From CAKSUT01 sp045542335 (GTDB lineage: Bacteria; Bacillota; Clostridia; Oscillospirales; CAG-382), in NCBI GenBank assembly GCA_045542335.1, contig JAZQKV010000031.1, forward strand, positions 1 to 36,783: a stretch of DNA of 36,783 nucleotides. Direction: 5' to 3'. The notes beneath the pieces were generated by a model that saw only the letters and a list, made by a program, of their open reading frames with translations, searched no databases and was not told the DNA's origin. Shown in pieces: positions 15,530 through 24,606 of this stretch (positions within the stretch are counted from its first letter, which is position 1; the number at the start of each line of letters is the position of its first letter). A program made the position numbers and the translations under genes.

Positions 15530-15593
15530 TATGAAAATAATGCATAAATATATGAATTATTTCCATTCCATTTTGCTTTGAGTGTGGTATAAT
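15530..15593 (+). promoter_or_regulatory. Gfo/Idh promoter with two candidate AraC sites
   Basis: TATAAT at 15588-15593 is preceded by TGG (extended -10, TGTGGTATAAT) and has no good -35, as expected for an activator-dependent promoter. Upstream, TATGAAAATAA (15530) and TATGAATTATT (15551) are direct repeats 21 bp apart, two helical turns. The second ends about five bases before the -35 position. Confidence 0.5.
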
Positions 15594-15625
15594 ATAAAAA
15601 AGCTTTTAAGAAAGGAAGAGAACAT

Positions 15626-16906
15626 ATGGAAAAGATAAAAGTTGGAGTTGTTGGTGTTGGCAGAGGAACTGCGATGATTGGCTACTGCAACAAAGCAGGA
15701 AACGCTGAACTTATTTCAATTTGCGACAAGTGGGAAAAAGGACTTATGCGTGCGAAGAATGACATTGGCAACGATGCAATAACATATTACACAGATTATG
15801 ACGAATTTCTCAAGGAAAATGTCGGAAAAATTGACGTTGTTGTTCTTGCAAATTATGCAAACGAGCACGCTCCTTTTGCAATAAAGGCAATGGAAATGGG
15901 TTACAATGTTATTTCCGAGGTTTTGCCGTGCCAGACAATGAAAGAAGCGGTTGAGCTTGTTGAATGCATTGAACGCACAGGCAAAATATATATGTATGGT
16001 GAAAACTATTGCTATATGCCGGGGCCATCGGAAATCAAGAAGCTGTATAATGATGGAGCAATCGGCGAAATTGAATACGCCGAGGGCGAATATGTACATA
16101 ACTGCGAATCCATCTGGCCTCAGATTGCTTACGGCGACAAGGATCATTGGAGAAACAATATGTATGCGACATTCTATTGCACTCACTCCCTTGGTCCCAT
16201 GATTCATGTAACGGGACTTCGCCCGGTAAAGGTCACAGGCTTTGAGCTTAAGAGAAATGCTGCCAAGGAACGCATGGGTTCAAAATCCGGAACTGCCGGC
16301 ATCGAGATGGTTACTCTTGAAAACGGTGCCATTCTTAAATCCCTTCATGGCGGTCTTAACCAGGGCAATGTATGGTATAGCTTCTATGGAACAAAGGGAC
16401 GCCTTGAAACCGCCCGTGAAGCTATTCGTCAGGGTGACGTGAGTATGCTTTATGCCAATTTACTTGAAAAAGAAGGAGATTACGACAGAGTTATCGAAAA
16501 GTCTTATCGCCCTGAAAACGAACATACTGAAGCTGCAAAGGGCTTCGGCCATGGAGGCAGTGATTATTTCATGATGTGGAACTGCATGGAATATTTGCTC
16601 GGGAACCAAAAAGCGGATGTAATTGATATTTTTGAGGCTCTTGATATGTTTTTACCGGGAATGTTTGCATATCGCTCGGCACTTGCAGGAGGTATCTCAA
16701 TGGACGTTCCGAATCTCAGAAACAAGGACGAACGTGAAAAATGGAGAAACGACACAACCTGCACAGACCCGAAAGTTGCAGGAGATATGCTCATTCCGGC
16801 TTATTCCAAAGGGTTTGTTGAAGTTCCCGACGAGGTATATGAAGAACAAAAAAGGCTTTGGAATCTCCGTGGCGACAGAATGGCAACCGCCGTTAAGGTT
16901 AAATAA
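15626..16906 (+). CDS. Gfo/Idh/MocA-family NAD(P)-dependent protein
   Basis: A 426-residue protein with an N-terminal Rossmann fold (KVGVVGVGRGTAMIGYC, 5-21; VVVLANYANEHAPFA) and a C-terminal alpha/beta substrate domain. These usually oxidise or epimerise sugars and inositols. The normal Glu-Lys-Pro motif is SEVLPCQ here (97-103), so the Lys that usually assists catalysis is missing. A GHGGSDYFMMW motif near 310-320 resembles the branch that includes NAD-using glycosidases such as GH109. A redox-assisted lyase or glycosidase is thus as possible as a dehydrogenase. Ribosome site AAAGGAAG. It is under the divergent AraC regulator. Confidence 0.85.
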   Translation: MEKIKVGVVGVGRGTAMIGYCNKAGNAELISICDKWEKGLMRAKNDIGNDAITYYTDYDEFLKENVGKIDVVVLANYANEHAPFAIKAMEMGYNVISEVLPCQTMKEAVELVECIERTGKIYMYGENYCYMPGPSEIKKLYNDGAIGEIEYAEGEYVHNCESIWPQIAYGDKDHWRNNMYATFYCTHSLGPMIHVTGLRPVKVTGFELKRNAAKERMGSKSGTAGIEMVTLENGAILKSLHGGLNQGNVWYSFYGTKGRLETAREAIRQGDVSMLYANLLEKEGDYDRVIEKSYRPENEHTEAAKGFGHGGSDYFMMWNCMEYLLGNQKADVIDIFEALDMFLPGMFAYRSALAGGISMDVPNLRNKDEREKWRNDTTCTDPKVAGDMLIPAYSKGFVEVPDEVYEEQKRLWNLRGDRMATAVKVK

Positions 16907-16926
16907 AACATAGATATACACGCAAA

Positions 16927-16964
16927 CAGAGGACAGGAATTCATCCTGCCCTCTGCTTGCTTTT
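16927..16964 (+). terminator. Terminator between Gfo/Idh and uppP
   Basis: CAGAGGACAGGA (16927-16938) pairs with TCCTGCCCTCTG (16944-16955) with one mismatch, followed by CTTGCTTTTA. It could serve both converging genes. Confidence 0.65.
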
Positions 16965-16973
16965 ATTTGAAAA

Positions 16974-17813
16974 TCAGACTATTAAAAAATAGAGCAAAAC
17001 GGCAATTCCAAGGACAATCCTGTAAACACCAAATACCCTGAAATCGTTCTTTTTAATATATCCCATGAGGAATTTTATAACGGCAACCGAAACTGCAAAA
17101 GCCGTTACCATTCCAACAGCAAGAACAATTATTTCCGCAAGCTCAAAGGCGAATCCGAATTTCAAAAGCTTTATTGCACTGAGTCCAAACATAACCGGAA
17201 CTGCAAGAAAAAACGTAAATTCCGCCGCCGCAACACGGGAAACGCCGATTATAAGTGCGCCGATAATTGTTGAGCCGCTTCGGGATGTACCGGGAATTAT
17301 GGAAAGAACCTGAAAAAGTCCGATAAGTATAGCAGTTTTAAAAGTTATGTCGGAAAGACTTTCCACCTTTGCAGGACAAGCTGCCTTTTTATTTCGGGTT
17401 TCAACAATAATAAAAGCAATTCCGTAAATTATGAGTGTCGCCGCAATCACGGTTGGAGTGTGGAGATGTGCTTCGATATAATCGTCAAACAAAAGCGTCA
17501 CAACAGCCCCGGGTACACACGCCACCGCAACCTTGAACCACATCATAAATATGTCTTTTTTGACTGTTATCTTTTTTTGAGTGTCGTCAAATCCAAACGG
17601 GAACATTTTTCCCCAGAACAAAAGCAAAACTGCAAGAATCGCTCCAAGCTGAATGACAACAAAGAACATTTCCTTGAATTCTTCGCTTGCATTGAGTTTG
17701 AGAAACTCATCAACAAGGAGCATATGACCCGTGCTGCTTATTGGCAACCACTCGGTTATTCCCTCAACAATTCCGAGGAAAATAACTTTCAGTATTTCAA
17801 AAATATTCACCAT
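16974..17813 (-). CDS. uppP: Undecaprenyl-diphosphatase
   Basis: A 279-residue BacA/UppP membrane enzyme that removes one phosphate from undecaprenyl diphosphate, recycling the cell-wall lipid carrier; overproduction gives bacitracin resistance. The first catalytic block is GIVEGITEWLPISSTGHMLL and the second is IPGTSRSGSTIIGAL. About eight hydrophobic segments are spread along the protein. The ribosome site GAAAGG is upstream of ATG 17813. Its function fits the PBP encoded a few kilobases away, but the two are not in one operon. Confidence 0.93.
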   Translation of the reverse strand: MVNIFEILKVIFLGIVEGITEWLPISSTGHMLLVDEFLKLNASEEFKEMFFVVIQLGAILAVLLLFWGKMFPFGFDDTQKKITVKKDIFMMWFKVAVACVPGAVVTLLFDDYIEAHLHTPTVIAATLIIYGIAFIIVETRNKKAACPAKVESLSDITFKTAILIGLFQVLSIIPGTSRSGSTIIGALIIGVSRVAAAEFTFFLAVPVMFGLSAIKLLKFGFAFELAEIIVLAVGMVTAFAVSVAVIKFLMGYIKKNDFRVFGVYRIVLGIAVLLYFLIV

Positions 17814-17839
17814 TTTTCTTAAAACCTTTCAATGAAATT

Positions 17840-17877
17840 ATATCTCCCAACTATAATATGTGATACTTGGGAGATAT
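17840..17877 (-). terminator. Hairpin after typA
   Basis: ATATCTCCCAA (17840-17850) pairs perfectly with TTGGGAGATAT (17867-17877). It lies between the typA stop and the uppP start. There is no clear T-run, so it may be a weak terminator or an mRNA-stabilising end. Confidence 0.5.
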
Positions 17878-17885
17878 ATTTCGTA

Positions 17886-19709
17886 TTATTTATTTTTTGC
17901 GTTAAACTTTGCTCTGTTAACGTTGTTGAGAATTGACTTACGAAGTCTTATGGACTTGGGTGTCACTTCAATAAGCTCATCATCGTTGATATACTCAATT
18001 GCTTCCTCAAGGCTGAAGAACTTGGGTGTAACAAGGCGCAATGCTTCATCTGCTCCGGTTGAGCGAACAGCTGTCATGTGCTTCTTTTTGCACACGTTGA
18101 CAACTATGTCATCGGTCTTGGGAGATTCACCGACAATCTGTCCCTCATAAACATCCTGAGATGCTTCAATGAACATCTGACCTCTGTCCTGGGCATTGAA
18201 AATTCCGTAAGCAGTTGTTTTGCCCGTTTCGTATGCAATAAGAGAGCCGGTTGTACGCTTGGGAATATCACCCTTGAATGGCGTATAATCATGGAAAATT
18301 GAGCTTATAAGTCCCTCACCTCTTGTGTCGGTGAGAAATTCATTTCTGTATCCAAAAAGTCCTCTTGTGGGAATAAGGAAGTTGAGCTTCATTCTTTCCT
18401 CGCCGTGAGGCTGCATATCGGTGAGTTCTGCCTTTCTTGCGCCGAGCTTTTCCATAACTGCGCCGACATAATCGTTGGGGACCTCGCAGGTAAGCTCTTC
18501 AAGAGGCTCCATAAGTCCTTCGTCGGTTTCCTTGAAAAGAACCTTGGGTGCGCTGACCTGGAACTCATATCCCTCTCTCCTCATGGTTTCAATGAGAATG
18601 GAAAGGTGCATTTCGCCTCTGCCGGAAACACGGAAGCTTTCGGTTGAATCGGTGTCGCTGACCCTAAGGGAAACGTCCTTGAGAAGTTCTCTGTAAAGGC
18701 GTTCTCTGAGATGACGTGAAGTGCAATACTTGCCCTCGGTGCCTGCAAAGGGAGAGTCGTTGACAGAGAAAGTCATTTCAAGGGTGGGCTCGGAAATCTT
18801 CACAAAGGGAAGTGCTTCAACCAAATCATTGTCGCAGATTGTGTCACCGATTGTAATGCCCTCAATACCGGAAAGGCAAACAATATCTCCGGCTGTCACC
18901 TGCTCAACAGGCACTCTTTTAAGTCCCTCAATGGTAAACATCGAAGCAATCTTTGATTTATAATCGTCGTGTGCACCGTTGAAATTGGTAACAGTGACCT
19001 CTTCATTTTTCTTGATAACACCACGTTCAACTCTGCCAAGGGCAATTCTTCCGACATATTCGTTGTAGTCAATGGAGGAAACAAGCATCTGTGCAGGTGC
19101 ATCCATGTCAACCTCGGGAGCTGGAATGTGATTTACAATCGTTTCAAACAGTGCACGCAAGTCGCTGTCCTGACTGTCGGGGGAAAGGGAAGCAGTTCCG
19201 TTTCTTCCGGAGCAGAAAACAACGGGGCTGTCAATCTGGTCATCATTTGCGTCAAGAGCGATGAACAGCTCAAGCACCTCATCAACAACCTCATAGACTC
19301 TTGCGCCGGGTCTGTCCACCTTGTTGACACAGATAATAACCTTATGTCCCATTTCAAGAGCCTTTTGAAGAACAAATCTTGTCTGCGGCATTGTTCCCTC
19401 AAAGGCATCAACAAGAAGAATAACTCCGTTAACCATTTTGAGGATACGCTCAACCTCGCCTCCGAAATCGGCGTGTCCGGGGGTATCGACAACATTTATT
19501 TTAATATCCTTATAAACAAGCGAGGTGTTTTTCGCAAGGATTGTAATTCCTCTTTCACGTTCAAGGTCATTGTTATCCATGACCCTGTCCTCGACCACCT
19601 GATTTTCACGGAATGTGCCGCTTTGCTTAAGCATTTCATCAACAAGGGTTGTCTTGCCGTGGTCAACGTGTGCAACAATGGCGATATTTCTTAAATCGTT
19701 TCTTACCAT
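17886..19709 (-). CDS. typA: Ribosome-associated GTPase TypA/BipA
   Basis: A 607-residue translational GTPase of the TypA/BipA family, involved in ribosome assembly and stress adaptation. The G motifs are AHVDHGKTTL (P-loop), RERGITI (switch I), DTPGHADFGGEVERI (switch II) and NKVDRPGAR. Elongation-factor domain II, an EF-G-like domain III/V and the TypA-specific C-terminal domain follow (EGLISSIFHDYTPF, GESPKTDDIVVNVCKKK, EVTPKSIRLRK). Length is normal for the family. AAAGGA lies 13 nt before ATG 19709. It has its own promoter at 19781-19809. Confidence 0.96.
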   Translation of the reverse strand: MVRNDLRNIAIVAHVDHGKTTLVDEMLKQSGTFRENQVVEDRVMDNNDLERERGITILAKNTSLVYKDIKINVVDTPGHADFGGEVERILKMVNGVILLVDAFEGTMPQTRFVLQKALEMGHKVIICVNKVDRPGARVYEVVDEVLELFIALDANDDQIDSPVVFCSGRNGTASLSPDSQDSDLRALFETIVNHIPAPEVDMDAPAQMLVSSIDYNEYVGRIALGRVERGVIKKNEEVTVTNFNGAHDDYKSKIASMFTIEGLKRVPVEQVTAGDIVCLSGIEGITIGDTICDNDLVEALPFVKISEPTLEMTFSVNDSPFAGTEGKYCTSRHLRERLYRELLKDVSLRVSDTDSTESFRVSGRGEMHLSILIETMRREGYEFQVSAPKVLFKETDEGLMEPLEELTCEVPNDYVGAVMEKLGARKAELTDMQPHGEERMKLNFLIPTRGLFGYRNEFLTDTRGEGLISSIFHDYTPFKGDIPKRTTGSLIAYETGKTTAYGIFNAQDRGQMFIEASQDVYEGQIVGESPKTDDIVVNVCKKKHMTAVRSTGADEALRLVTPKFFSLEEAIEYINDDELIEVTPKSIRLRKSILNNVNRAKFNAKNK

Positions 19710-19780
19710 TAACTTTTCTGTCCTTTCATTTCATGAACCATGTCATGAGGAGGTTTTCTCAATATTTTTTCCAAAAATTT

Positions 19781-19809
19781 ATTATATCACAACAATGCTT
19801 GCTCGTCAA
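19781..19809 (-). promoter_or_regulatory. typA promoter
   Basis: On the minus strand TTGACG, 17 bp, TATAAT. The remainder of the 19710-20003 gap is AT-rich and holds nothing else I can identify. Confidence 0.75.
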
Positions 19810-20003
19810 AGGGTATTGGCTCAAATTTACAACAAAATCACCTTTGTGCAACAATTTAATGTATTTTTCGGGAGAATTTGCCCGAAGTCAAAGCCAAAAA
19901 AATGCAAAAACAGGCTTTTAAATCAGTTTTGAAAGTGTTTTGACAAAATTTCCCGATGTTTTTTCAATGTCAAAAGTCCGAATTTATTCGCCGGATTTGC
20001 AAA

Positions 20004-20933
20004 TCAACCGTCAACCCAATCCGCAAGCAATACACTCTCATTTACAGTTCCTATTCCCTTTGCCGGCAGGTACACCTTACCTCCCAAAGCACCGGAACGA
20101 AGAATAAGTCCACAGTCAACGCCCTCATCAAAAGCTTTCAAAGCCGCTTTTTCCGGCACTCCGAGCCTTTGGCAAAGTTCCTCCGTAACGCTTTCGGAAT
20201 AGATGCCCGATTTTTCTCTCACAGCAACCGTCGGACACTCTATATCTGCACAAACGTCAATGCAAACGGCAATCTCCGGACGCACCCCGGAAAGAACAGA
20301 TTCCATGCCACGGCTATTCAACTGCCCCTGAACGCAAAATGCCACATAGACATCCGTTTCGGGGACAGAGAGTGTGTTGGCAAGGTCAACAGCAAGAGCC
20401 GCCTTGAATATTGCCGCCGCACCGTAACCGCATATTTCGCCCTCGGGCGAAATTTTAATTGCACCAGTTGAATTGCGGTCAGGCAACACTGTTTCGCCCT
20501 GTGACACAATTTTCAGCGCACCTTGCTTGTCGTCTGCACCGATGTCAATATAAATCCCGTCAAAGCTTTCAGGCTTTTCGGAATGGTCAATTGCTCTGAC
20601 AACTCCCTTTGCGCCGTTCTCAAAAACAACCTTGCCGTAACGCCATGCGCCGACATCCGTTGTGCCAAGCTTCTGTACACGGATTTTGCCGTCATTGTCA
20701 ATGTGTGTTGCAATAAGGCAGGGACAGTCAACACTCACCGCTACAACAAGCTTTTTCAAGGCAGTCTGCGATTTCCTTACGGCAATAAGATTGCCCATTC
20801 CGTCAAAATACGTTTCAACATCATCGCAAAACTCTTTTCTGATTGTCAGAAGAAGCTCCTTTTCATTTGTGCAAGCACCACGGCTCACCGTCAACCGTCT
20901 GCAAATCTCAGTTATTCTGTTTTTCTTGTCCAT
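20004..20933 (-). CDS. M42 peptidase paralogue lacking all metal ligands
   Basis: A 309-residue protein aligned in order with the M42 (TET-type) aminopeptidase next to it but without its active site. The canonical AHMDEVG reads VSVDCPC here (S67 for His). The bridging DDR segment is CGYGAAA (Y170, G171). The EE pair of TTGEELGTRG is lost in CVQGQLNSRG (G203, Q204). The final metal-binding His is P290 in VYLPAKG. A catalytic peptidase is therefore unlikely. It is the last gene of the operon, and its ribosome site GAGGAGG overlaps the stop of the active paralogue 12 bp upstream, so the two are coupled. It may be a regulatory or structural partner in the oligomer. Confidence 0.75.
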   Translation of the reverse strand: MDKKNRITEICRRLTVSRGACTNEKELLLTIRKEFCDDVETYFDGMGNLIAVRKSQTALKKLVVAVSVDCPCLIATHIDNDGKIRVQKLGTTDVGAWRYGKVVFENGAKGVVRAIDHSEKPESFDGIYIDIGADDKQGALKIVSQGETVLPDRNSTGAIKISPEGEICGYGAAAIFKAALAVDLANTLSVPETDVYVAFCVQGQLNSRGMESVLSGVRPEIAVCIDVCADIECPTVAVREKSGIYSESVTEELCQRLGVPEKAALKAFDEGVDCGLILRSGALGGKVYLPAKGIGTVNESVLLADWVDG

Positions 20934-20945
20934 AGTGCCGCCTCC

Positions 20946-22064
20946 TCAAATTGTGTCCGTGACATCAAACTCGCCGAGCTTGTCTGCAAGGGCAAAAATC
21001 AGTTTTTGCATACCTGCAATATCACGGGTATCACCAACGCCTGCCGCCGTGTGAATATATCTGCAAGCAAGCGCAACACCGATAACACGGCAACCGCCGG
21101 CTGTTCTCTGAATTGTTCTTGCATCTGTTCCGCCGGCAATTTTGCTTTTTGTCTGGGTTTTTATTCCGTTTTTGCCTGCAACTTCAAGGGCAAATTTGCG
21201 AAGTTCTCTGTCATACGCCGTGCCTCCGTCCATAAAAGGAAGAACAACTCCTTCACCAAGTCTGCAAACGGCATCTGCACCGTCACAGCCGGGAATGTCT
21301 GATGCCGTTGTCGATTCAACAACCACTGCAACTTCCGGTTTTACTGCACTTGCAACGGCAAATGCACCTCGTGTTCCAAGTTCTTCGCCTGTTGTAAACG
21401 CAAAGAAAGTGTCATATTCAAGCTCACGCCTTACAAGAGCACACAATGCGGCACAGCCTATACGGTCATCAAGTGCCTTTGCCTTTATACGGTTTTCGGA
21501 AAGATGACGGATTTTGCTGTCGTAAAGCACAACATCACCCGTTGAAACAATCTCTTGTGCCTGTTCACGACTCCGTGCGCCCACATCAATAAAAAGAGCA
21601 TCTTCAGTTATGCCTTTTTTTCTGTCCTCTGCCGAAAGAAGATGGACAGGCTTTGAGCCTATAATTCCCGGCACACACTTTTTTCCGACAAAAACCTTCT
21701 GACAGGGTTGTGAAGAAGCCGAAACGCCTATGCTGTCAAAAAGCAAAGTTCCGTCGGCGCAGATATGCTTTACCATAAAACCGACTTCATCCATATGTGC
21801 GGCAAAAAGTATCCGTTTCTTTGGTGTTTTTCTTCCTTTTTTGAAGGCAATTATGTTGCCGGAATTATCAAAATATGCAGAGTCAACATATGGCTTTATG
21901 AGCTCTGCAATTGTGTCTGCGACCGAGGGAACAGTTTTGCCATCGTCAGAGCAAAGTTCAACGTCCTCAAAACCCGAAACTCCCGAAGTCAGGCAAAGTG
22001 TTTCCAAAAGCTGTATAAATTCCTCCTGCGAAGTGCAAGAGCCAAAATTCATTGTTGTATCCAT
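20946..22064 (-). CDS. M42-family metallopeptidase
   Basis: A 372-residue glutamyl-aminopeptidase/deblocking aminopeptidase-like enzyme of family M42, which forms large TET-shaped cytoplasmic complexes that trim peptides. All catalytic elements are present: H90 and D92 in AAHMDEVG, D199-D200 in ALDDRIG, E227-E228 in TTGEELGTRG, E250 in VVVESTTASD and H338 in RYIHTAAG. It starts at ATG 22064 with AAAGGA 8 nt upstream. It is the middle of three tandem M42-family genes. Confidence 0.9.
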   Translation of the reverse strand: MDTTMNFGSCTSQEEFIQLLETLCLTSGVSGFEDVELCSDDGKTVPSVADTIAELIKPYVDSAYFDNSGNIIAFKKGRKTPKKRILFAAHMDEVGFMVKHICADGTLLFDSIGVSASSQPCQKVFVGKKCVPGIIGSKPVHLLSAEDRKKGITEDALFIDVGARSREQAQEIVSTGDVVLYDSKIRHLSENRIKAKALDDRIGCAALCALVRRELEYDTFFAFTTGEELGTRGAFAVASAVKPEVAVVVESTTASDIPGCDGADAVCRLGEGVVLPFMDGGTAYDRELRKFALEVAGKNGIKTQTKSKIAGGTDARTIQRTAGGCRVIGVALACRYIHTAAGVGDTRDIAGMQKLIFALADKLGEFDVTDTI

Positions 22065-22089
22065 ACATATAATCCTTTCGCACCGTGAC

Positions 22090-23154
22090 TTACGCCTTTA
22101 TAATTCTGCGTGTCATCGTCATTCCGTCACAAAGCGCCGCATCAACTGTTTTGCAAAGCACAGCCGCATCAAAAAGTGAAGCCGTTTCAACAGGCGTGTG
22201 CATATATGAAACGGGAATAGAGGCAATGGCGCAAGGTGTTCCGAGATTCATACAACCAAGGCGTGTGGCGTTTGTACCCGTATCGGTAACTTCAATTATT
22301 TTTGTATAGGGAAGTGCGTTTTTGACAAGCAGGTCTTCGAGATGGCTTGTAAGCTTCATGCTTGTTCCTGCACTGAAAGAGATGCTGATACCCTTTCCGA
22401 TTGGTGCGCTTATAAAATCCTGAACTCCGCTGTCACGGGCAAAATTGACATCGAGCACCAATGCCGAGTCAAAACTTTTCCTTGAAGCAAACGCCGCACC
22501 CGAGCCATTGGATTCCTCACCCGAAGAAAGTACAAGGCAGGCATTGCAGGCAAGCGACTTTTTATCTATTTCCGAAAAAGCGCAGATTGCCGCCGCCGCA
22601 CAAAGCTTGTCATCAAGATATGGTCCGCAGACAATATCCCCCGAAAGACGGCTCGGCTCGGCAACAAAGCTGACGGGAGAACCGATTTTCACTTTTTTTC
22701 CGAGAGTTTCATCATCAAGTCCTGTATCGACAAAAATATCAGACAGCTTTGGAGCTTCGTTCTTGGGATGAAGATGCGGTGGAACAGACGTGAAAATGCC
22801 CGTAACAGAGCTTCCGTCATTGCAAAAAACCGTCACCTCCGACGAGGGCAATATGCGTGCATCAATTCCTCCGCAATTTGTAACTGAAACAAATCCACCC
22901 GGAAGAATTTTATTAACTGTCATTCCAACCGTGTCAATATGTGCATCAACAGCAAATGTCCGGGGATTGTAAACGCCCTCACACTTTGCCGTGAAAACAA
23001 CACTTCCGTGAGAAGAAACTTCAACGCTGTCAAAAATCTCCCCTGTGTATTTTTTTACGGTTTCAACAACTGCTTTGGCATTGCGTGCACAATAGCCGCT
23101 TACCGTCATAATCTTCACAAGATCGCAATAGATGTTGTATATTTTTTCTTTCAA
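22090..23154 (-). CDS. M42-family metallopeptidase, UUG start
   Basis: A 354-residue M42 enzyme. Motifs are VDAHIDTVGM (H72, D74), GPYLDDKLCAAA, LSSGEESNGSG and SYMHTPVET, a complete metal site. TTG 23154 is chosen as the start because AAAGGA lies exactly 8 nt upstream and the protein then begins MKEKIYNIYC. A TTG at 23178 lacks a ribosome site. It shares limited similarity with its neighbour beyond the motifs, so the two are old paralogues. It is separated from the next gene by 25 bp. Confidence 0.88.
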   Translation of the reverse strand: MKEKIYNIYCDLVKIMTVSGYCARNAKAVVETVKKYTGEIFDSVEVSSHGSVVFTAKCEGVYNPRTFAVDAHIDTVGMTVNKILPGGFVSVTNCGGIDARILPSSEVTVFCNDGSSVTGIFTSVPPHLHPKNEAPKLSDIFVDTGLDDETLGKKVKIGSPVSFVAEPSRLSGDIVCGPYLDDKLCAAAAICAFSEIDKKSLACNACLVLSSGEESNGSGAAFASRKSFDSALVLDVNFARDSGVQDFISAPIGKGISISFSAGTSMKLTSHLEDLLVKNALPYTKIIEVTDTGTNATRLGCMNLGTPCAIASIPVSYMHTPVETASLFDAAVLCKTVDAALCDGMTMTRRIIKA

Positions 23155-23222
23155 TGGTATCGTCCTTTCGGATAGCAATGTGGTTTAATACTATTACTTT
23201 TCGTTTGTCCCGCAAAGTCCTT

Positions 23223-24374
23223 CTACTTTCTTTTCCTTGCCGCATCAAACGCATCAAGTCCATATGACAGCGCAAGTGTTGCAAGCTCACGTTTTGCGGG
23301 ATCTTCGCCCAAGAGCATCGGTTTTAAACGGCGGTAAAACTCTCCACGTATTCCACGGTCTTTCTCAAGCTCGGAAACATCAACAAAGGGAGTGGTTTTG
23401 TCAACAATCTCACAAAGCTTTGCCTTTTGCGAATATTGTTTTAGCTGTTCAACGTCTGTGTGCAGGGCAATTGAGGAGTGCTTTGTACCTGTCAGAGTAA
23501 TTCGCAGATTAACATCATCATCAAAGTCTTTGCAGACATTTGTCACCGCTTCGCCAAGAGAAGAAATATCACGCATCAAAGAAATGTCAAGCTCTGCCGT
23601 TTCAAAATGGCGATGACAAAGCCGACGGAACAGACAGTTGACAGACATCCTGCCTTCCTGCAAGGTTATTTCCCCAAAAACTGCGCCCTTTACACCACAT
23701 TCGCCAAAGTCCCTGCCCTCAAGGCAACCGCTATAACAAACGACGGTCTTTCCGACTCTGCCGACGCCGCCATGCTTGTGGATATGTCCGAGTGCCACAT
23801 AATCAAGTCCCGACGAGCAAATCTGTTCACGGGTGAGGCAGGCATACGGCGACAAAACCTCATCCACAACGGAATGGGAAATAAGAATATGTGCCGCAAC
23901 TTCCCCGGCACCGTCAAAGCTTTTTACGTCAAAGCCGTCAAGCGGATAATACGACGGATTTTCGCAATTATAGGCATGACCGTAAATGCGCACCTTGCCG
24001 CTGTGAAGCTCCACATCCTCAAAAGAAATTTCGCTTTGAGTGAAAACTTTAACGTTTTGCGGCATTTCAACAAGAGTATATGGTGAGCCATGATGATAAG
24101 GGTCGTGATTTCCCGGAGTTATAAACACAGGTTTCCCGAAGCGTTCAAGCTCTCCTGCGGCGAAAAGCATTGTGTCCTTGGTCACATAATCCTCTTCAAA
24201 AAGGTCGCCGGCAATAAAAAGCATATCTGCACCATAAAGCTTGGCTTCCATCACAAGCGATGAAAAAGTGCTTTTGACAGATAGTCTTAGTCTTTCGCCC
24301 TCGCCATGCTTTGAAAGTCCAAAGGGTGAATCCAGATGTATATCTGCACAATGAACGAATTTTATGACCAGCAC
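23223..24374 (-). CDS. SbcD/YhaO-like metallophosphoesterase
   Basis: A 383-residue calcineurin-like phosphoesterase of the Mre11/SbcD/YhaO type, expected to act as a nuclease on DNA ends. Motifs are FVHCADIHLDSPFG (D and H), FIAGDLFEED, ITPGNHDPYHHG, HILISHS and VALGHIHKHG. A C-terminal domain of about 150 residues follows. Relatives nearly always pair with a long coiled-coil ATPase (SbcC or YhaN); none is next to it. Instead it heads the operon with three M42-family genes. The start is taken as GTG 24374; the ribosome site is weak. Confidence 0.85.
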   Translation of the reverse strand: MLVIKFVHCADIHLDSPFGLSKHGEGERLRLSVKSTFSSLVMEAKLYGADMLFIAGDLFEEDYVTKDTMLFAAGELERFGKPVFITPGNHDPYHHGSPYTLVEMPQNVKVFTQSEISFEDVELHSGKVRIYGHAYNCENPSYYPLDGFDVKSFDGAGEVAAHILISHSVVDEVLSPYACLTREQICSSGLDYVALGHIHKHGGVGRVGKTVVCYSGCLEGRDFGECGVKGAVFGEITLQEGRMSVNCLFRRLCHRHFETAELDISLMRDISSLGEAVTNVCKDFDDDVNLRITLTGTKHSSIALHTDVEQLKQYSQKAKLCEIVDKTTPFVDVSELEKDRGIRGEFYRRLKPMLLGEDPAKRELATLALSYGLDAFDAARKRK

Positions 24375-24415
24375 CTGCCTTTCGGATAAAACACATTTAA
24401 TTTATTTTTCCTTAT

Positions 24416-24444
24416 ATTTTATCATATATGTAAGAAAAAGTCAA
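24416..24444 (-). promoter_or_regulatory. Promoter of the phosphoesterase-M42 operon
   Basis: On the minus strand TTGACT, 17 bp, TAAAAT. It lies 42 bp before the GTG start and probably drives all four genes, which are spaced 12-70 bp apart. Confidence 0.75.
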
Positions 24445-24606
24445 TGACGAACTCGAAAAGGTTTCTTTTCAAAATTTGAAATAACGCTTTTTCACGGATA
24501 CTCCTCAAAAAAACAGTTTTATAATCCGGATTAAAACTGATTGCAGGAATATACAAATATTTTTGACGGCTTTCACCAACTGTAAAAGCCGTCACTTTAT
24601 CTTAAA

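Noticed and set aside
18969..19694. 241-codon plus-strand frame antisense to typA
   Set aside because: Shadow of a certain gene, with no ribosome site.
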